A DNA stretch of 64,000 nt from Natranaeroarchaeum aerophilus (GTDB lineage: Archaea; Halobacteriota; Halobacteria; Halobacteriales; Natronoarchaeaceae): NCBI RefSeq assembly GCF_023638055.1, contig NZ_JAKRVY010000001.1:689815-753814 (forward strand), given 5' to 3'. Below the pieces are notes generated by a model. It made no database searches and was not told the DNA's origin. It saw nothing but the letters and a program-made list of their open reading frames with translations. The translations under genes were made by a program, and so were the position numbers. Positions 16,645 to 26,408 of this stretch are shown here, piece by piece; the first letter of the stretch is position 1; the number at the start of each line of letters is the position of its first letter.

Positions 16645-17595
16645 TTATGTTGGTGTATCGTACTTGTTACGGATATAGATCGCCGTCGCGTTCATCAGCA
16701 AGAGCACAGTCAGCAGGACGACAATGCCTGCCGCGGCGACGTGCTGGAACTCCGCTGCAGGCTGTTTGGCCCAGTCGAAGATCTGCATGGGCATCGCGGC
16801 GAAGGCCCCGAGTGGACCGTCCGGCGGCGCGAACATCGCCGTCGCCGCACCGATCAGCACCAGCGGTGCCGTCTCGCCGATCGCCCGCGAGAGCGAGAGG
16901 ATCATGCCGGTCATGATGCCGGGCAGGGCGTTCGGAAGCACGACGTTCCGGATCGTCTGCCAGCGCGTCGCGCCGACCCCGTACGACGCGTTTCGCAGGG
17001 AATCCGGCACTGCCCGTAACGCCTCCTGCGAGGAGACGATCACGATCGGCAAGATCAGCAGCGTCAGTGTCAGTGCGCCGGCGAGGAGACTCGATCCGGT
17101 GTTGAGCGCCCGGACGAAGATCGCCAGTCCGAGCAGGCCGTACACGATCGACGGGACGCCAGCGAGGTTGGCGATGTTGGCGTTGATCAGTGTCGTCAAC
17201 CAGTTGTCGCTGGCGTATTCTTCCAGATAGATTGCCGCACCGACACCGAGGAACACGGTAAACAGCGCGGTCATGGCAATCAGGTAGATCGAACCGATCA
17301 GCGCCGGGTAGATACCGGCCGGACGTGTATCCGGATCGGCGTACAGCGCGGGATCGAAGTTCTCGACGAACCGCGATGGTGGGTACGTCAGGAACTCCCA
17401 GGTCACCCATCCCCACGCCTCGTACACCACGTCCGCGATCAACGCAATCAACGCGACGATGCCGACCATCGTCGCCGACAGGCAGAGCCCAACGAATATC
17501 TTGCCGTAGAGCCGCTTGCGCTGGACCTGTTCGCCGCCATCGAGCGGGAACTCGTCCTCGACGACGCCGCCGTCGGTTCGTGGTTCGTCGCTCAT
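16645..17595 (-). CDS. pstA: Phosphate ABC transporter permease PstA
   Basis: 316 residues with six to seven membrane segments. The core motifs [22 protein letters not shown] and [11 protein letters not shown] are typical of PstA. It forms the membrane channel with PstC. Its start overlaps the end of pstC by 4 bp. Confidence 0.96.
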   Translation of the reverse strand: MSDEPRTDGGVVEDEFPLDGGEQVQRKRLYGKIFVGLCLSATMVGIVALIALIADVVYEAWGWVTWEFLTYPPSRFVENFDPALYADPDTRPAGIYPALIGSIYLIAMTALFTVFLGVGAAIYLEEYASDNWLTTLINANIANLAGVPSIVYGLLGLAIFVRALNTGSSLLAGALTLTLLILPIVIVSSQEALRAVPDSLRNASYGVGATRWQTIRNVVLPNALPGIMTGMILSLSRAIGETAPLVLIGAATAMFAPPDGPLGAFAAMPMQIFDWAKQPAAEFQHVAAAGIVVLLTVLLLMNATAIYIRNKYDTPT

Positions 17596-18530
17596 TGATA
17601 CTCCTCCCTGTAGCGCGCTTTGATCGCCAGACTCAACATGTTCATCGCCAGCGTCATCACGAACAGCGTCATGCCGACCGCAAAGAGGCTCTGATAGCCG
17701 ACCGAGCCCACAGAGACGTCACCCATCCCGACGTTAACCATGTACGATGTCATCGTCTGGATCGGCTCCAGCGGATTCGCGGTGATCTGTGGTGTAATCC
17801 CTGCCGCCAGCGCGACCGCCATCGTCTCGCCGATCGCCCGCGAGATCGCGAGGATGTACGATGCCAGGATGCCCGACATCGCGGAGGGGACGACGATTCC
17901 GGTACTGACCTCGAATTTGGTCGCGCCGAGACCGTAGCCCGCATTCCGCAACTCGTCCGGCACCGCGCTCATCGCGTCTTCCGACAGCGAGGAGACCATC
18001 GGGATGATCATGATCCCGACCACGATCGCCGCCGAGGCGGCGTTGAACGTCCCGGTCTGTGGAAACACGCGCTGGATGAGCGGGGTAATGAACGAGAGAG
18101 CGAAGAAACCGTACACGATCGTCGGGATCCCCGCCAGCACTTCGAGCGTCGGCTTGATGATCGATCGAACACGGGCACTCGCGTACTCGCTGAGGTAGAT
18201 CGCCGTTGCCGTCCCGACCGGGAGGGCAACGACTGCAGAGCCGACGGTGATCAGCAGCGTCCCATAGACCAGCGAGAGCACACCGTAACTCGGCGGGTTA
18301 CGCTGGGGCGACCACTCCGATCCGGTGTAAAACGTCAGGATCGAGACGTCCGAAAAGAACGTCCATGCGCCGCGAAAGAGCACGACGATGATGCCGACCG
18401 TTGTCAGGACCGACAGGAACGCACAGGCAAAGAAGACCCATTTCACGAACGTATTCCGGCGCTGTTCGCTTGCCGTTCCCGCATTCGTCAGTTCCCCAGT
18501 ATCGGAGTACGAATCCGCCCCCGCCATCAC
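17592..18530 (-). CDS. pstC: Phosphate ABC transporter permease PstC
   Basis: 312 residues with six membrane segments. The motifs [22 protein letters not shown] and [11 protein letters not shown] identify PstC. It pairs with PstA, and both flanking genes overlap it by 4 bp (pstA and pstS), so translation is probably coupled. Confidence 0.96.
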   Translation of the reverse strand: MMAGADSYSDTGELTNAGTASEQRRNTFVKWVFFACAFLSVLTTVGIIVVLFRGAWTFFSDVSILTFYTGSEWSPQRNPPSYGVLSLVYGTLLITVGSAVVALPVGTATAIYLSEYASARVRSIIKPTLEVLAGIPTIVYGFFALSFITPLIQRVFPQTGTFNAASAAIVVGIMIIPMVSSLSEDAMSAVPDELRNAGYGLGATKFEVSTGIVVPSAMSGILASYILAISRAIGETMAVALAAGITPQITANPLEPIQTMTSYMVNVGMGDVSVGSVGYQSLFAVGMTLFVMTLAMNMLSLAIKARYREEYQ

Positions 18531-19549
18531 CGCACCTCCGCGATTTTGGCTTCGAGGCGCTCGGACTCACGCTCTACCAGTGGGTCGGGAATGGGGTAGA
18601 ATTTGACCCGGGGTGCGACACGCTGTGTCCATGCTTGCCCGTCGGGCTCTTCTCGTCGGAAAAAGAATCGCACGAACTCCCGAACCACTTCGCGTTCCAG
18701 TTCGTTCACGTTCACATAGACGTACATCGAGCGCGAAAGGGGCGTGTACGCAGGACCGTCCGGCTCCTCCTCGAACGCCCTTCCAACTGTCTCGTCGGTC
18801 GGTATAACCCCGCCGTTGTCGTCGTCAACCTCGACCAGTTTCAGATCGTCCTCGTTCTCGTAGAAGTAGCCTGCACCGCCAAAGCCGAGGGCGTCCCTGT
18901 TCCCGCGGACGCCCCGGACGATGACGTTCGTATCTGCAGTCTCGTTGTACCCCCGGCGGATGCTCCCTGCCTCACCGTTGATCGCCTCGGTGAAGTAGTC
19001 GTACGTCCCCGACGCCGAGTCACGCCCGTACAGCGAGATCTCCCTGTCGGGCCACTCGGGATCGAGATCGCTCCACTGCTCCACGTCCGAGCCCTGCCGC
19101 CAGAGCTGGTGGAGCTGATCGACGGTCAATCGATCGACTGGTCCGTCGGGATGAGCCATGATCGCGATCCCGTCGAGCACGGCTTCCAGTTCGAGGAACT
19201 CGACACCGTTTGCGTCGGCATCGGCCCGTTCTTCGTCGGTAATCCGACGACTGGCGTTCTGTAGCGCGGTCTCACCGGCTGTGAACTGCTGGAAACCAGC
19301 GCCGGTGCCCGAGCCGCGAACGGGAATGCGGACACCGTTGTTTCGCCACTGGAACTCCTCGGCGACTGCTGCGGTGTGGGGCAACACCGTGTTCGAGCCG
19401 TCGACGATGATCTCTCCGGTGAGGTCGCTTTCCTCGCCGCGGGTGATACAGCCTGAAAGTCCGGCTACGCCGACTGATCCCGCAGCAAAAAGGAATTCAC
19501 GCCGCGACCGGCTGCAAGAAGACGCACCAGACTCCCGGTGACTTGCCAT
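18527..19549 (-). CDS. pstS: Phosphate-binding lipoprotein PstS
   Basis: 340 residues from ATG 19549; the longer frame to 19738 crosses the AT-rich promoter. The N-terminus has S-R-R-E-F-L-F and the lipobox G-L-S-G-C (Tat lipoprotein). The mature protein has the PstS features [23 protein letters not shown] and [12 protein letters not shown], which surround the phosphate ion. It is the first gene of pstSCAB. Confidence 0.95.
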   Translation of the reverse strand: MASHRESGASSCSRSRREFLFAAGSVGVAGLSGCITRGEESDLTGEIIVDGSNTVLPHTAAVAEEFQWRNNGVRIPVRGSGTGAGFQQFTAGETALQNASRRITDEERADADANGVEFLELEAVLDGIAIMAHPDGPVDRLTVDQLHQLWRQGSDVEQWSDLDPEWPDREISLYGRDSASGTYDYFTEAINGEAGSIRRGYNETADTNVIVRGVRGNRDALGFGGAGYFYENEDDLKLVEVDDDNGGVIPTDETVGRAFEEEPDGPAYTPLSRSMYVYVNVNELEREVVREFVRFFFRREEPDGQAWTQRVAPRVKFYPIPDPLVERESERLEAKIAEVR

Positions 19550-19746
19550 CAACAATACAGTGGTGATAGGAGGTCTAAATACCCTTCTATTATCAATATA
19601 TAGTCCTATATAGCTATATGTTTGGTAGTTCATCATACTCTGTGGAGTGTAGAAAACACCACTCAGAATGGATATACCGTAACAATAGATTAGAACATCA
19701 CTCCATAGATAGCAGGTGTTTAGTATCGGCTCGCTCAACTGCCCGT
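19550..19746. promoter_or_regulatory. Divergent pstS / phoU promoter region
   Basis: 197 bp, very AT-rich. On the minus strand TATATTGATAATAG (about 19587-19602) is a likely TATA element for pstS, which implies a short leader. ATATAGCTATAT (19608-19619) is a perfect 12-bp palindrome next to it. For phoU, GATATACC (about 19671) is a candidate. The region probably mediates phosphate-starvation control. Confidence 0.5.
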
Positions 19747-20742
19747 ATGGAGACGCGAAAAGTCCAGATTACTGGCGGCTCGACGTATACGGTCTCGTTG
19801 CCAAAGTCGTGGGCGACGGAGAACGATGTCGCTGCCGGGACCGAAGTCGAGTTCCACGCCGAGGACGATTCGCTGTTGTTGACGCCAAAGAGTGAGCGCG
19901 AACACACGGAAGGAACGCTTGACGTTACCGACCTCGCGGGCGAGCAGCTGACGCGGGCGGTGATGACGATGTACGTCAGCGGCTTCGACCGGATCGCGCT
20001 CGAAGGATCGACCATCACGAGCGAACAGCGCCGTGCGATCAGGAGCGCTACCCAGAGCCTGATCGGCGTCGAGGTGCTCGAAGAGACCGGCGAACGCGTC
20101 GTCCTGCAGGATCTACTCGACTCCTCGGAGCTGTCGATTACCAACGCTGTCACGCGAATGCGCCTGATCGCCGAATCGATGCTCGCCGACGCCGTGACCG
20201 CGCTCGTCGAGAACGACGACGACCTCGCACGCGACGTCATCCAGCGCGACGACGACGTCGACCGGCTCTGGTTTGTCGTCTCGCGGACCTTTCGTGCGAC
20301 GTTGCGCTCGACGAGCGCGGCCACGGAGCTTGGGCTCCCGCGCGAGGACTGTTTCGACTACCACTCCAGTGCCCGCCAGCTTGAACGGAGCGCAGATCAC
20401 GCCGCCAAGATCAGCCAGCTCACCCTCCAACTCGGTGAAATACCCGAAGAAGTCAGCATGGAAATCGTCGAACTTCACGACAACGCCGCCGATATCATCG
20501 ACCAGGCGATGGACGCGCTGCTGACCGACGACAGTGCCCGGTCGAGCGAGATTGCTCACGAGGTGCGCGAGTCGATCCTCGGGCTGGACGAACAGACCCG
20601 CCGCATCCACGACAAACTCCGCCAGCTCGATCCCCACGAGGCACAACTGCTCGGGATCATCGTCGATTCGCTCTCCCGCAGTGCGGACTACGGCGGCAAC
20701 ATCGCCGAGACGGCACTGCAGAAGGCCGCGCCGCGACCGTGA
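19747..20742 (+). CDS. phoU: AbrB-PhoU phosphate regulatory protein
   Basis: 331 residues from ATG 19747. The N-terminus is an AbrB/SpoVT DNA-binding fold (R-K-V-Q-I-T-G-G-S-T-Y-T-V-S-L-P-K-S-W). PhoU helical repeats fill residues 110-331, with the D-E-Q-T-R-R-I-H and D-S-L-S-R-S-A-D-Y-G-G-N-I-A-E motifs. PhoU links PstSCAB transport to gene control; the AbrB domain, common in archaeal PhoU-like proteins, suggests direct DNA binding. It is divergent from pstS. Confidence 0.92.
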   Translation: METRKVQITGGSTYTVSLPKSWATENDVAAGTEVEFHAEDDSLLLTPKSEREHTEGTLDVTDLAGEQLTRAVMTMYVSGFDRIALEGSTITSEQRRAIRSATQSLIGVEVLEETGERVVLQDLLDSSELSITNAVTRMRLIAESMLADAVTALVENDDDLARDVIQRDDDVDRLWFVVSRTFRATLRSTSAATELGLPREDCFDYHSSARQLERSADHAAKISQLTLQLGEIPEEVSMEIVELHDNAADIIDQAMDALLTDDSARSSEIAHEVRESILGLDEQTRRIHDKLRQLDPHEAQLLGIIVDSLSRSADYGGNIAETALQKAAPRP

Positions 20743-20874
20743 GCTCGAACTGAAACGTTCGACATTTTCTAGATATATCTTATAGATATTGCCGTTAGCA
20801 CCATTATGCGGGGTCTATCGCCCATTATACTGGTTGTTCCGATCTAGAGCCCACGTCTAGTCACGTATCACCTT

Positions 20875-20888
20875 GTGTATATATACAC
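20875..20888 (+). promoter_or_regulatory. TATA element of the SipW-dependent protein gene
   Basis: GTGTATATATACAC is palindromic and lies 66 bp before the ATG at 20954. GGTGA at 20944-20948 is a likely ribosome-binding site for that start. Confidence 0.5.
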
Positions 20889-20953
20889 ACCCACGTCCGG
20901 CCACTCTCTCGTACGTGGCAGACGGCGGGACGCCGCTGTCGCGTGGTGAAAAT

Positions 20954-22753
20954 ATGGCAGACGAAGACAGCGGACGACTCAATCGACGGAGCGTACTGGC
21001 CGGGATCGGTGCAGCCGGTGCCGGTGCAGCGCTCGGGGGATTCGGCACATCAGCACTCTTCACCGACGAAGAGCATCTGGACGACAACGAGATCGTTGCG
21101 GGCGAGCTGGACCTGTTCATCGACTGGCAGGAAAAGTACGACAAGGGAGATGGGCTAAAGCTCATCGACGTGTTCCCTGCGGATGAAAAAGGGGGTAAAG
21201 AACAGGCAGACCTCGAAATAGACGACTTCTGTAAGACGTTCGGCGAGCTCGGTCCACCGCTCCACAGCAAGCGCCGGTCGGTCATCGATTACGATACTCG
21301 CGAGCCGACGAAGGGCAACAAGGCGGACGAGCCGCTTGTCTACCTCGACGACGTCAAGCCCGGCGACCGCTGGGAGACGACGTTCAGCTACCATCTCTGT
21401 GGTAACGACGGCTGGGTCTGGTTCCGGACGAAAAACAAGGAGTACCTCGACGCGCACGGGGAGGACAAGCCAGAGGACCATCTCGCTGACAAGGCGCATG
21501 CACGTGTCTGGTACGACATGTACGAGGGTCCCGACGGGGATGCCGCTTCAGTCACAGGCGATATCACCGAGGACACCACGGAAATCGACGAGATTTTCAG
21601 CACGCTAACTGACTCACGGTTCCCTGAACCCGGTGCGCGGAACTTCGATTGCGACGACTATGAGGAACGACTCGGTCGGTTCGAGGAGGGCGATCTGGCT
21701 GGAGACGAACTGTTCGAAGGCGATTTCGAGGAGAGCGATTCTGCCGAGGGGGAATGTGGAACAGTTACAGTCGATGAAAGGACGGGCGGGACTGTCACCT
21801 TCTCATCGGATGGACCTGTTCTGATCGTCAGCGTAAAAGGCGGCAACGAGGGCGAGAACGTCTACGTGTTCCAGGAGCCAGTCATCCTCGATGGAGCGAC
21901 GTTCTCGACACCAACCGGGCAGGACATTAGCAACATCGACGTGTGCTGTGCTGCCAACGGCGAGGAGATCATCGAACCGGGCGATAACGTCTATCAGGAA
22001 GGCAAAGAGCCGCTCATCGCCGAGGGGACGCTACGGGAGGTTCTCGACGAGCTCAACGACGGCGTCTTGCTCGACGCCGACCCGGATATCGGATCGATGT
22101 ACAACGACGACAGCGACCCGGCCTGTACCGAGGCCTCGACGACCCGGTATATCGGCTTCGAGTGGTGGCTGCCGATGGACGTGGGCAACGAGATCCAGCA
22201 GGATCGTCTGGAGTTCGACCTCGGCTTCTACACCGAACAGTGTCGACACAACCCGAACCCGCAGAATCCGTTTGTCGACGAACCGGACCGAATCGACCTG
22301 CCACCGAATGCCGATCCTGAGGCAGAACTCGAAGAGCAGTTCAATATCCTGTCGGACATCGATTTCGACACTAACGCGGTCGAGATCTGTGTCGAACAGC
22401 CGGAAGCCGATGGGGAAACGGATATTGGCGTCCAGGTCACCGATCACCACGGAACGTTCGATGAAACGCCGACGACGTGGAACCCCGGTTCTTCGTTCTT
22501 GGCATCACGAACGATCGAGTTCGAGGATGGCGTTGGTTGCTTCAAGATGGGCAACCCGGGCGTCGATGATGTGCTACTGACGCTCTTACCGTTCGATGGC
22601 GGTCTCGAAACCGTCGACGACATCGACAACATCGCCGTCGCTGTCGAGGGAGAAGAGCCAGCCAGCATGAACATCAGAGGCGTCGACGTGGCGCAGTCAG
22701 AGATGACCGCCGAGGCGAGCACCGGGTTCGAAGACCACGAATCCGACCGATAA
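20954..22753 (+). CDS. Exported protein with SipW-type signal peptide
   Basis: 599 residues from ATG 20954 (an ATG at 20873 lies inside the TATA box region). The signal has L-N-R-R-S-V-L-A-G-I-G-A-A-G and the T-S-A-L-F-T-D-E-E-x-L-D-D-N-E-I-V-A-G-E-L-D-L pattern known from TasA/CalY-type substrates of SipW peptidases. The rest is acidic with several D-(D/V)-C-C and C motifs and a late discoidin- or jelly-roll-like strand pattern. It is probably a surface or matrix protein. A SipW-like peptidase is encoded 0.5 kb downstream on the other strand. Confidence 0.8.
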   Translation: MADEDSGRLNRRSVLAGIGAAGAGAALGGFGTSALFTDEEHLDDNEIVAGELDLFIDWQEKYDKGDGLKLIDVFPADEKGGKEQADLEIDDFCKTFGELGPPLHSKRRSVIDYDTREPTKGNKADEPLVYLDDVKPGDRWETTFSYHLCGNDGWVWFRTKNKEYLDAHGEDKPEDHLADKAHARVWYDMYEGPDGDAASVTGDITEDTTEIDEIFSTLTDSRFPEPGARNFDCDDYEERLGRFEEGDLAGDELFEGDFEESDSAEGECGTVTVDERTGGTVTFSSDGPVLIVSVKGGNEGENVYVFQEPVILDGATFSTPTGQDISNIDVCCAANGEEIIEPGDNVYQEGKEPLIAEGTLREVLDELNDGVLLDADPDIGSMYNDDSDPACTEASTTRYIGFEWWLPMDVGNEIQQDRLEFDLGFYTEQCRHNPNPQNPFVDEPDRIDLPPNADPEAELEEQFNILSDIDFDTNAVEICVEQPEADGETDIGVQVTDHHGTFDETPTTWNPGSSFLASRTIEFEDGVGCFKMGNPGVDDVLLTLLPFDGGLETVDDIDNIAVAVEGEEPASMNIRGVDVAQSEMTAEASTGFEDHESDR

Positions 22754-22762
22754 CGTTCTACA

Positions 22763-22775
22763 TTTCTTTTTTATT
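22763..22775 (+). terminator. T-rich transcription terminator
   Basis: TTTCTTTTTTATT begins 9 bp after the stop codon of the preceding + strand gene, as in archaeal oligo-T terminators. Confidence 0.55.
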
Positions 22776-22888
22776 GGCGTACTTGTCCCAGACAGAGTTA
22801 CTCTCCTCTGACAGAGCGGGATTCAGCATATTGGCTGACGCTTCGAAGTGACTGGGGATCAGGGACCGAACTAACTGGAAAAAGAGGA

Positions 22889-23275
22889 TTACTGGTCGTC
22901 CGAATCCGCTTCGCTCGCAGTTCCCTCATCATCCGCCGCTTCGTCGTCTGTCTCTTCCTCTGTGTCCGTACTGGTGTCGTCGCTATCATCTGCGTTCTCG
23001 TACTCTGACTCGTCGGTTTCGTCCTCAGTAGTCTCCTCGATATCGTCTCCAGCCTCAGCATCCGACGAATCGTTCACGTCCGACTGGCCAGGAGGTTCAT
23101 CGGGCGGTCCCCCCGGAGATTCGTCCTGTTCCCCCTCGTCTTCACCCCCTTCGATCTCGTTTCCGTCCAGACTCACGCCGTCGCTCAACAGCCCGCCGGT
23201 CATCCCGATTGAGAGACTGAGCAGCCCCACAAGCGCGATTACGCCGACGAGCGCGACTCGACGTCGACGCCTCAT
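22889..23275 (-). CDS. Small acidic exported protein, possible SipW substrate
   Basis: 128 residues. M-R-R-R-R-R-V-A-L-V-G-V is followed by a hydrophobic stretch and G-G-L-L-S-D-G-V-S-L-D-G-N-E-I. This resembles the L-F-T-D-E-E-x-L-D-D-N-E-I of the larger exported protein at 20954. The remaining 85 residues are almost all Asp, Glu, Ser, Thr and Gly, so low complexity. It overlaps the signal peptidase gene by 4 bp, so the two are an operon. It may be a small secreted or cell-surface polypeptide. Confidence 0.6.
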   Translation of the reverse strand: MRRRRRVALVGVIALVGLLSLSIGMTGGLLSDGVSLDGNEIEGGEDEGEQDESPGGPPDEPPGQSDVNDSSDAEAGDDIEETTEDETDESEYENADDSDDTSTDTEEETDDEAADDEGTASEADSDDQ

Positions 23276-23892
23276 CGATCCACCTCCTCGTCATCTGTCC
23301 GGGCGTCGTCCGACTGGTCGGATTCGCTGTCGGCGTCCGATTCCGCCGAGTCACCGGATTCGTCGTCGGACTCCGATTCGTCCATCCCTTTTTTCAGCTC
23401 CCAGACTTCGGTCCCGACCAGCGCCAGCCCCGGCAGAATCACCAGCGAGATGATGCCGATCGTCGTCTGCGCGAAGGCGACGAAGCGTCCGAAGTACGGG
23501 ATCGTCAGCGTGACCTCGCCGATTACACGCTCGGCGGCCACCGGCTGTGGGTCAGGGTTTTCATTTGCGTCACCCTGTGTGACGAACTGCGTCTGGCCGT
23601 CCTCCTCTTCAATCTCGACGACGCGATGGGTCGTCCGGCGCTCGTCGTCACCCGGCGGTGCGAACGTGATTACGTCATCTTCCTCGATCTGATCGGGACT
23701 GCGCTCGGTAACGATCACGACATCACCGCCCTCGATTTCGGGCGACATGCTGTCGGAGGTGACGACGTAGCTTTCGTCGGCACCGATCACCTGCGGGACG
23801 GCGACCACGACGACCGCACAGAGGGTGATGATCAGCGCGAACCCAAGCAGGACGCGCGCGGCGGCGCTTGCCTTCCGGCGAAGATACGACAT
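23272..23892 (-). CDS. Signal peptidase I, SipW / archaeal type
   Basis: 206 residues. An N-terminal membrane segment is followed by the catalytic S-D-S-M-S-P-E-I-E-G-G-D, then T-H-R-V-V-E-I and G-D-A-N-E-N-P-D-P. The general base is His rather than the Lys of bacterial LepB, as in SipW and archaeal/ER enzymes. A second membrane segment (about 140-160) precedes an acidic tail of 40 residues. It would cleave the signal peptides of the two exported proteins nearby. It starts 6 bp after the membrane HTH protein gene. Confidence 0.87.
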   Translation of the reverse strand: MSYLRRKASAAARVLLGFALIITLCAVVVVAVPQVIGADESYVVTSDSMSPEIEGGDVVIVTERSPDQIEEDDVITFAPPGDDERRTTHRVVEIEEEDGQTQFVTQGDANENPDPQPVAAERVIGEVTLTIPYFGRFVAFAQTTIGIISLVILPGLALVGTEVWELKKGMDESESDDESGDSAESDADSESDQSDDARTDDEEVDR

Positions 23893-23898
23893 GCTCGA

Positions 23899-24513
23899 TC
23901 ACCCCCTGGGCGGCCCTTCGTCCCCGACCTGCATGCGTCTGTCGTGCAGTACGTGCGCTACCCCCGAGGCGAAAAACAGCGTCGAGAACAGCAACGCGCC
24001 GATTCCACCGGCCAGCAGCGAAAAGGGCGGGAGTCCGGCCACTACCAGCGCGGCGAACCCCACACAGAGCGCGCCGAGCCCGGCGTAATACGTACTCCAC
24101 GGGATATCGTCGTGCGGGACGACATCGAGGTAGACGTCCAGTTGCGCCGCGGCGTCGGTCAGCGTGACCGTCGACCGATCGGCATCGAACTCGACGACGC
24201 CGCCGTCGTCCATCTTTGGCAGATGTGACTGCCGGAGCGCGGTGTACACGCGAACCCGTTGCTGGTAGGTGATTTCCTCGGGATCGGTATCGTTTTCCCA
24301 CGCGGCGATGCGTCGTGAGAGCGTCCGGAGCGTCGCGCTCCCGTCATTCTGCCGGAGATAGTGAAGGACGTGGCGGCGTCGACGACAGCTCAACATCTGG
24401 AAGGCCAGTTCCTGATCGATCGGCGGGCGTTCGGTCCGACCCCGTGTCTCATCGCCGGATTCCACACCGTCCGGAGTGACCGTCTCGCTTTGCTGGACTG
24501 CGGTCGCGCTCAC
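23899..24513 (-). CDS. Winged-helix membrane protein, DUF7344-like
   Basis: 204 residues. Residues 30-125 form a winged helix typical of haloarchaeal regulators (A-F-Q-M-L-S-C-R-R-R-R-H-V-L-H-Y-L, then L-R-Q-S-H-L-P-K-M-D-D-G-G-V-V-E-F-D). Two membrane helices follow (about 135-185). Proteins of this build may be membrane-bound transcription regulators. It is the first gene of the minus-strand operon with the signal peptidase and the small exported protein, so it is a candidate regulator of that module. Confidence 0.72.
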   Translation of the reverse strand: MSATAVQQSETVTPDGVESGDETRGRTERPPIDQELAFQMLSCRRRRHVLHYLRQNDGSATLRTLSRRIAAWENDTDPEEITYQQRVRVYTALRQSHLPKMDDGGVVEFDADRSTVTLTDAAAQLDVYLDVVPHDDIPWSTYYAGLGALCVGFAALVVAGLPPFSLLAGGIGALLFSTLFFASGVAHVLHDRRMQVGDEGPPRG

Positions 24514-24674
24514 GCTCGATCACCGACGGGTGGAGTCGCAGTTACGACATCGTTGCTATATACCATCGTTCCACTGTCAGATGCAGTCTTCCGACCGATA
24601 GTTATGAAATATATTACAGCAAGTAAACGATGGCATCGATCGGTAAGCGGTGGTATCGCGCCGGTAAGCCGCTG

Positions 24675-25508
24675 CTAGCGGTACTGGTTGAGTCGGCGCT
24701 TTAGCCGCTTGGCGGCGTCACCAGCGGCGCTGGCAAACCGGTCGGCATCCCCCTCGGCCCGGTCGGCGTTTTCGCCAGCGAAGATGATCCCGCGCGAGGA
24801 GTTGACGACGCCGACGCCGTCGGCGAGGCCGTGTTCGACCGCCGCTTCGGCGTCGCCGCCCTGACTCCCGACGCCGGGGACGAGGAAGGGGAGGTCGGGG
24901 ACCTGCTCGCGAACGTCTTCGAGCTCTTCGGGCGTCGTCGCGCCAACGACCAGTCCGATGTTTCCATGTTCGTTCCAGAGATCCGCGAGCGCGGCGACGC
25001 GCTCGTATAGCAGGTCCCCCTCAGCGAGTTCGAGATCCTGCAGATCGGCACCGCCCGGATTCGACGTCCGACAGAGGATGAAGACTCCTGCACTCTCGGT
25101 GTCGAGGAAGGGCTGAAGCGAGTCCCGGCCCATGTAGGGGTTGACCGTGATTGCGTCCGCGCCGGTGCTCCCCGTGTCGGGATCGACGAGTTCGGCGTAC
25201 TGCCGCGTCGTGTTGCCGATATCCGCCCGTTTGGCGTCGAGGAGCACCGGCACACCCTTGCCCTTGGCGTAGGCGATCGTCTCTTCGAGTGCCCGCCAGC
25301 CGTCCGGATCCTCGTAGAACGCCGCGTTTGGCTTGAACGCCGCGGCGTGCTCGTGGGTCGCGTCGATGATCCGGCGATTGAACGCAAAGCGGGGTAGATC
25401 GTACTCGTGGAACACGTCGGGGAGTCGGTCCATGTCGGGATCGAGGCCAACACTGACGACGCTGTCCGTCGTCTCGATCCGATGGGCCAGTCGGTCGAAG
25501 AAGTTCAT
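24675..25508 (-). CDS. pyrF: Orotidine 5'-phosphate decarboxylase
   Basis: 277 residues, the longer pyrF type. The motifs are S-V-G-L-D-P-D-M-D, A-A-F-K-P-N-A-A-F-Y-E, the catalytic D-A-K-R-A-D-I-G-N-T and the phosphate-binding V-P-G-V-G-S-Q-G-G-D. It converts OMP to UMP, the last step of pyrimidine synthesis. It is a single gene with its own short AT-poor leader. Confidence 0.95.
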   Translation of the reverse strand: MNFFDRLAHRIETTDSVVSVGLDPDMDRLPDVFHEYDLPRFAFNRRIIDATHEHAAAFKPNAAFYEDPDGWRALEETIAYAKGKGVPVLLDAKRADIGNTTRQYAELVDPDTGSTGADAITVNPYMGRDSLQPFLDTESAGVFILCRTSNPGGADLQDLELAEGDLLYERVAALADLWNEHGNIGLVVGATTPEELEDVREQVPDLPFLVPGVGSQGGDAEAAVEHGLADGVGVVNSSRGIIFAGENADRAEGDADRFASAAGDAAKRLKRRLNQYR

Positions 25509-25611
25509 ACTTGCCCGTGTGCGACCGGTCCACTACAAGATATCGATCGACAGCGGTGGCCGATCGTGCGGGGATAGATAGGCTCAAATCCGTGGGTGTG
25601 TACTACCATCT

Positions 25612-26271
25612 ATGACGGTTTCGGCGGTCGTCTTCGATCTGGACGAGACGCTCGCGATCCCCCGACGCGAACGACAGACGCTGATGACGGACGCGATGGC
25701 ATCGATCGGCGCGCCTACGCCCACGCGTGAAGAGTATCTGGAGGCCCACAGACAGCATCTCACCGGCGAGACACGTGCACCGATCTTCACCGACATTTTC
25801 GAGGCGTACGACGACGACGCTGATCCGGCTGCTGCGGCGGCGGCCTACCGCGACGAGATCGCTGGTTCGCTCCGGCCGGTCACCGACGCCGAATCGTTAC
25901 TGGCCGACCTGCGCGGGAACTATCGGGTCGGTCTCCTGACTAACGGGCCGGTCGTCGCACAGCGAGACAAACTCGCCACGCTCGGCTGGGAGGACCTCTT
26001 CGACGAGGCGATCGTTACGGGCGAACTGAGTGCGGGGAAGCCGGACACTCGCGCATTCGAGGCGATCCTTGACGCCCTCGACGTTCCGGCAGCCGAGACG
26101 GTCTACATCGGTGACAAGGTCCGGACCGATATTCACGGCGCGAAAGACGCCGGGCTACGCGCGATTCAGGTGCTGTACGCGGGCGGCCCGGAACCTGACG
26201 ACAGTGCTGACGCACACGTCGACCGGGCGGCGATGGCGACCGAACTCCCGGCCGCGCTCGGCGCGTTGTGA
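25612..26271 (+). CDS. HAD superfamily hydrolase
   Basis: 219 residues. Motif I is F-D-L-D-E-T-L (nucleophile Asp), motif II L-L-T-N-G, motif III K-P-D, and motif IV Y-I-G-D-K-V-R-T-D-I. A helical cap lies at about residues 20-90. Members are mostly small-molecule phosphatases; the substrate cannot be told. It is divergent from pyrF and convergent with the following gene. Confidence 0.87.
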   Translation: MTVSAVVFDLDETLAIPRRERQTLMTDAMASIGAPTPTREEYLEAHRQHLTGETRAPIFTDIFEAYDDDADPAAAAAAYRDEIAGSLRPVTDAESLLADLRGNYRVGLLTNGPVVAQRDKLATLGWEDLFDEAIVTGELSAGKPDTRAFEAILDALDVPAAETVYIGDKVRTDIHGAKDAGLRAIQVLYAGGPEPDDSADAHVDRAAMATELPAALGAL

Positions 26272-26342
26272 CGTCCGGCCGGGATTCTGCCGACAGTCGT
26301 ACGCCAGCCGTTGTATCATCCTGTAGTTTGTCACATTGTACA

Positions 26343-26363
26343 CGATGTTACATTGTAACATCG
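26343..26363. repeat. Perfect 21-bp palindrome
   Basis: CGATGTTACA is mirrored by TGTAACATCG around a single T. An ACATTGTA copy just upstream (26334-26341) shares the core. It lies between two convergent genes, so it is not at an obvious promoter. It could be a protein-binding site or fold as a 9-bp stem. Confidence 0.55.
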
Positions 26364-26408
26364 CAGCAGACGTCGGGAAAGTAGCGAGCGTCGTTGAACA
26401 GGGGGCCG

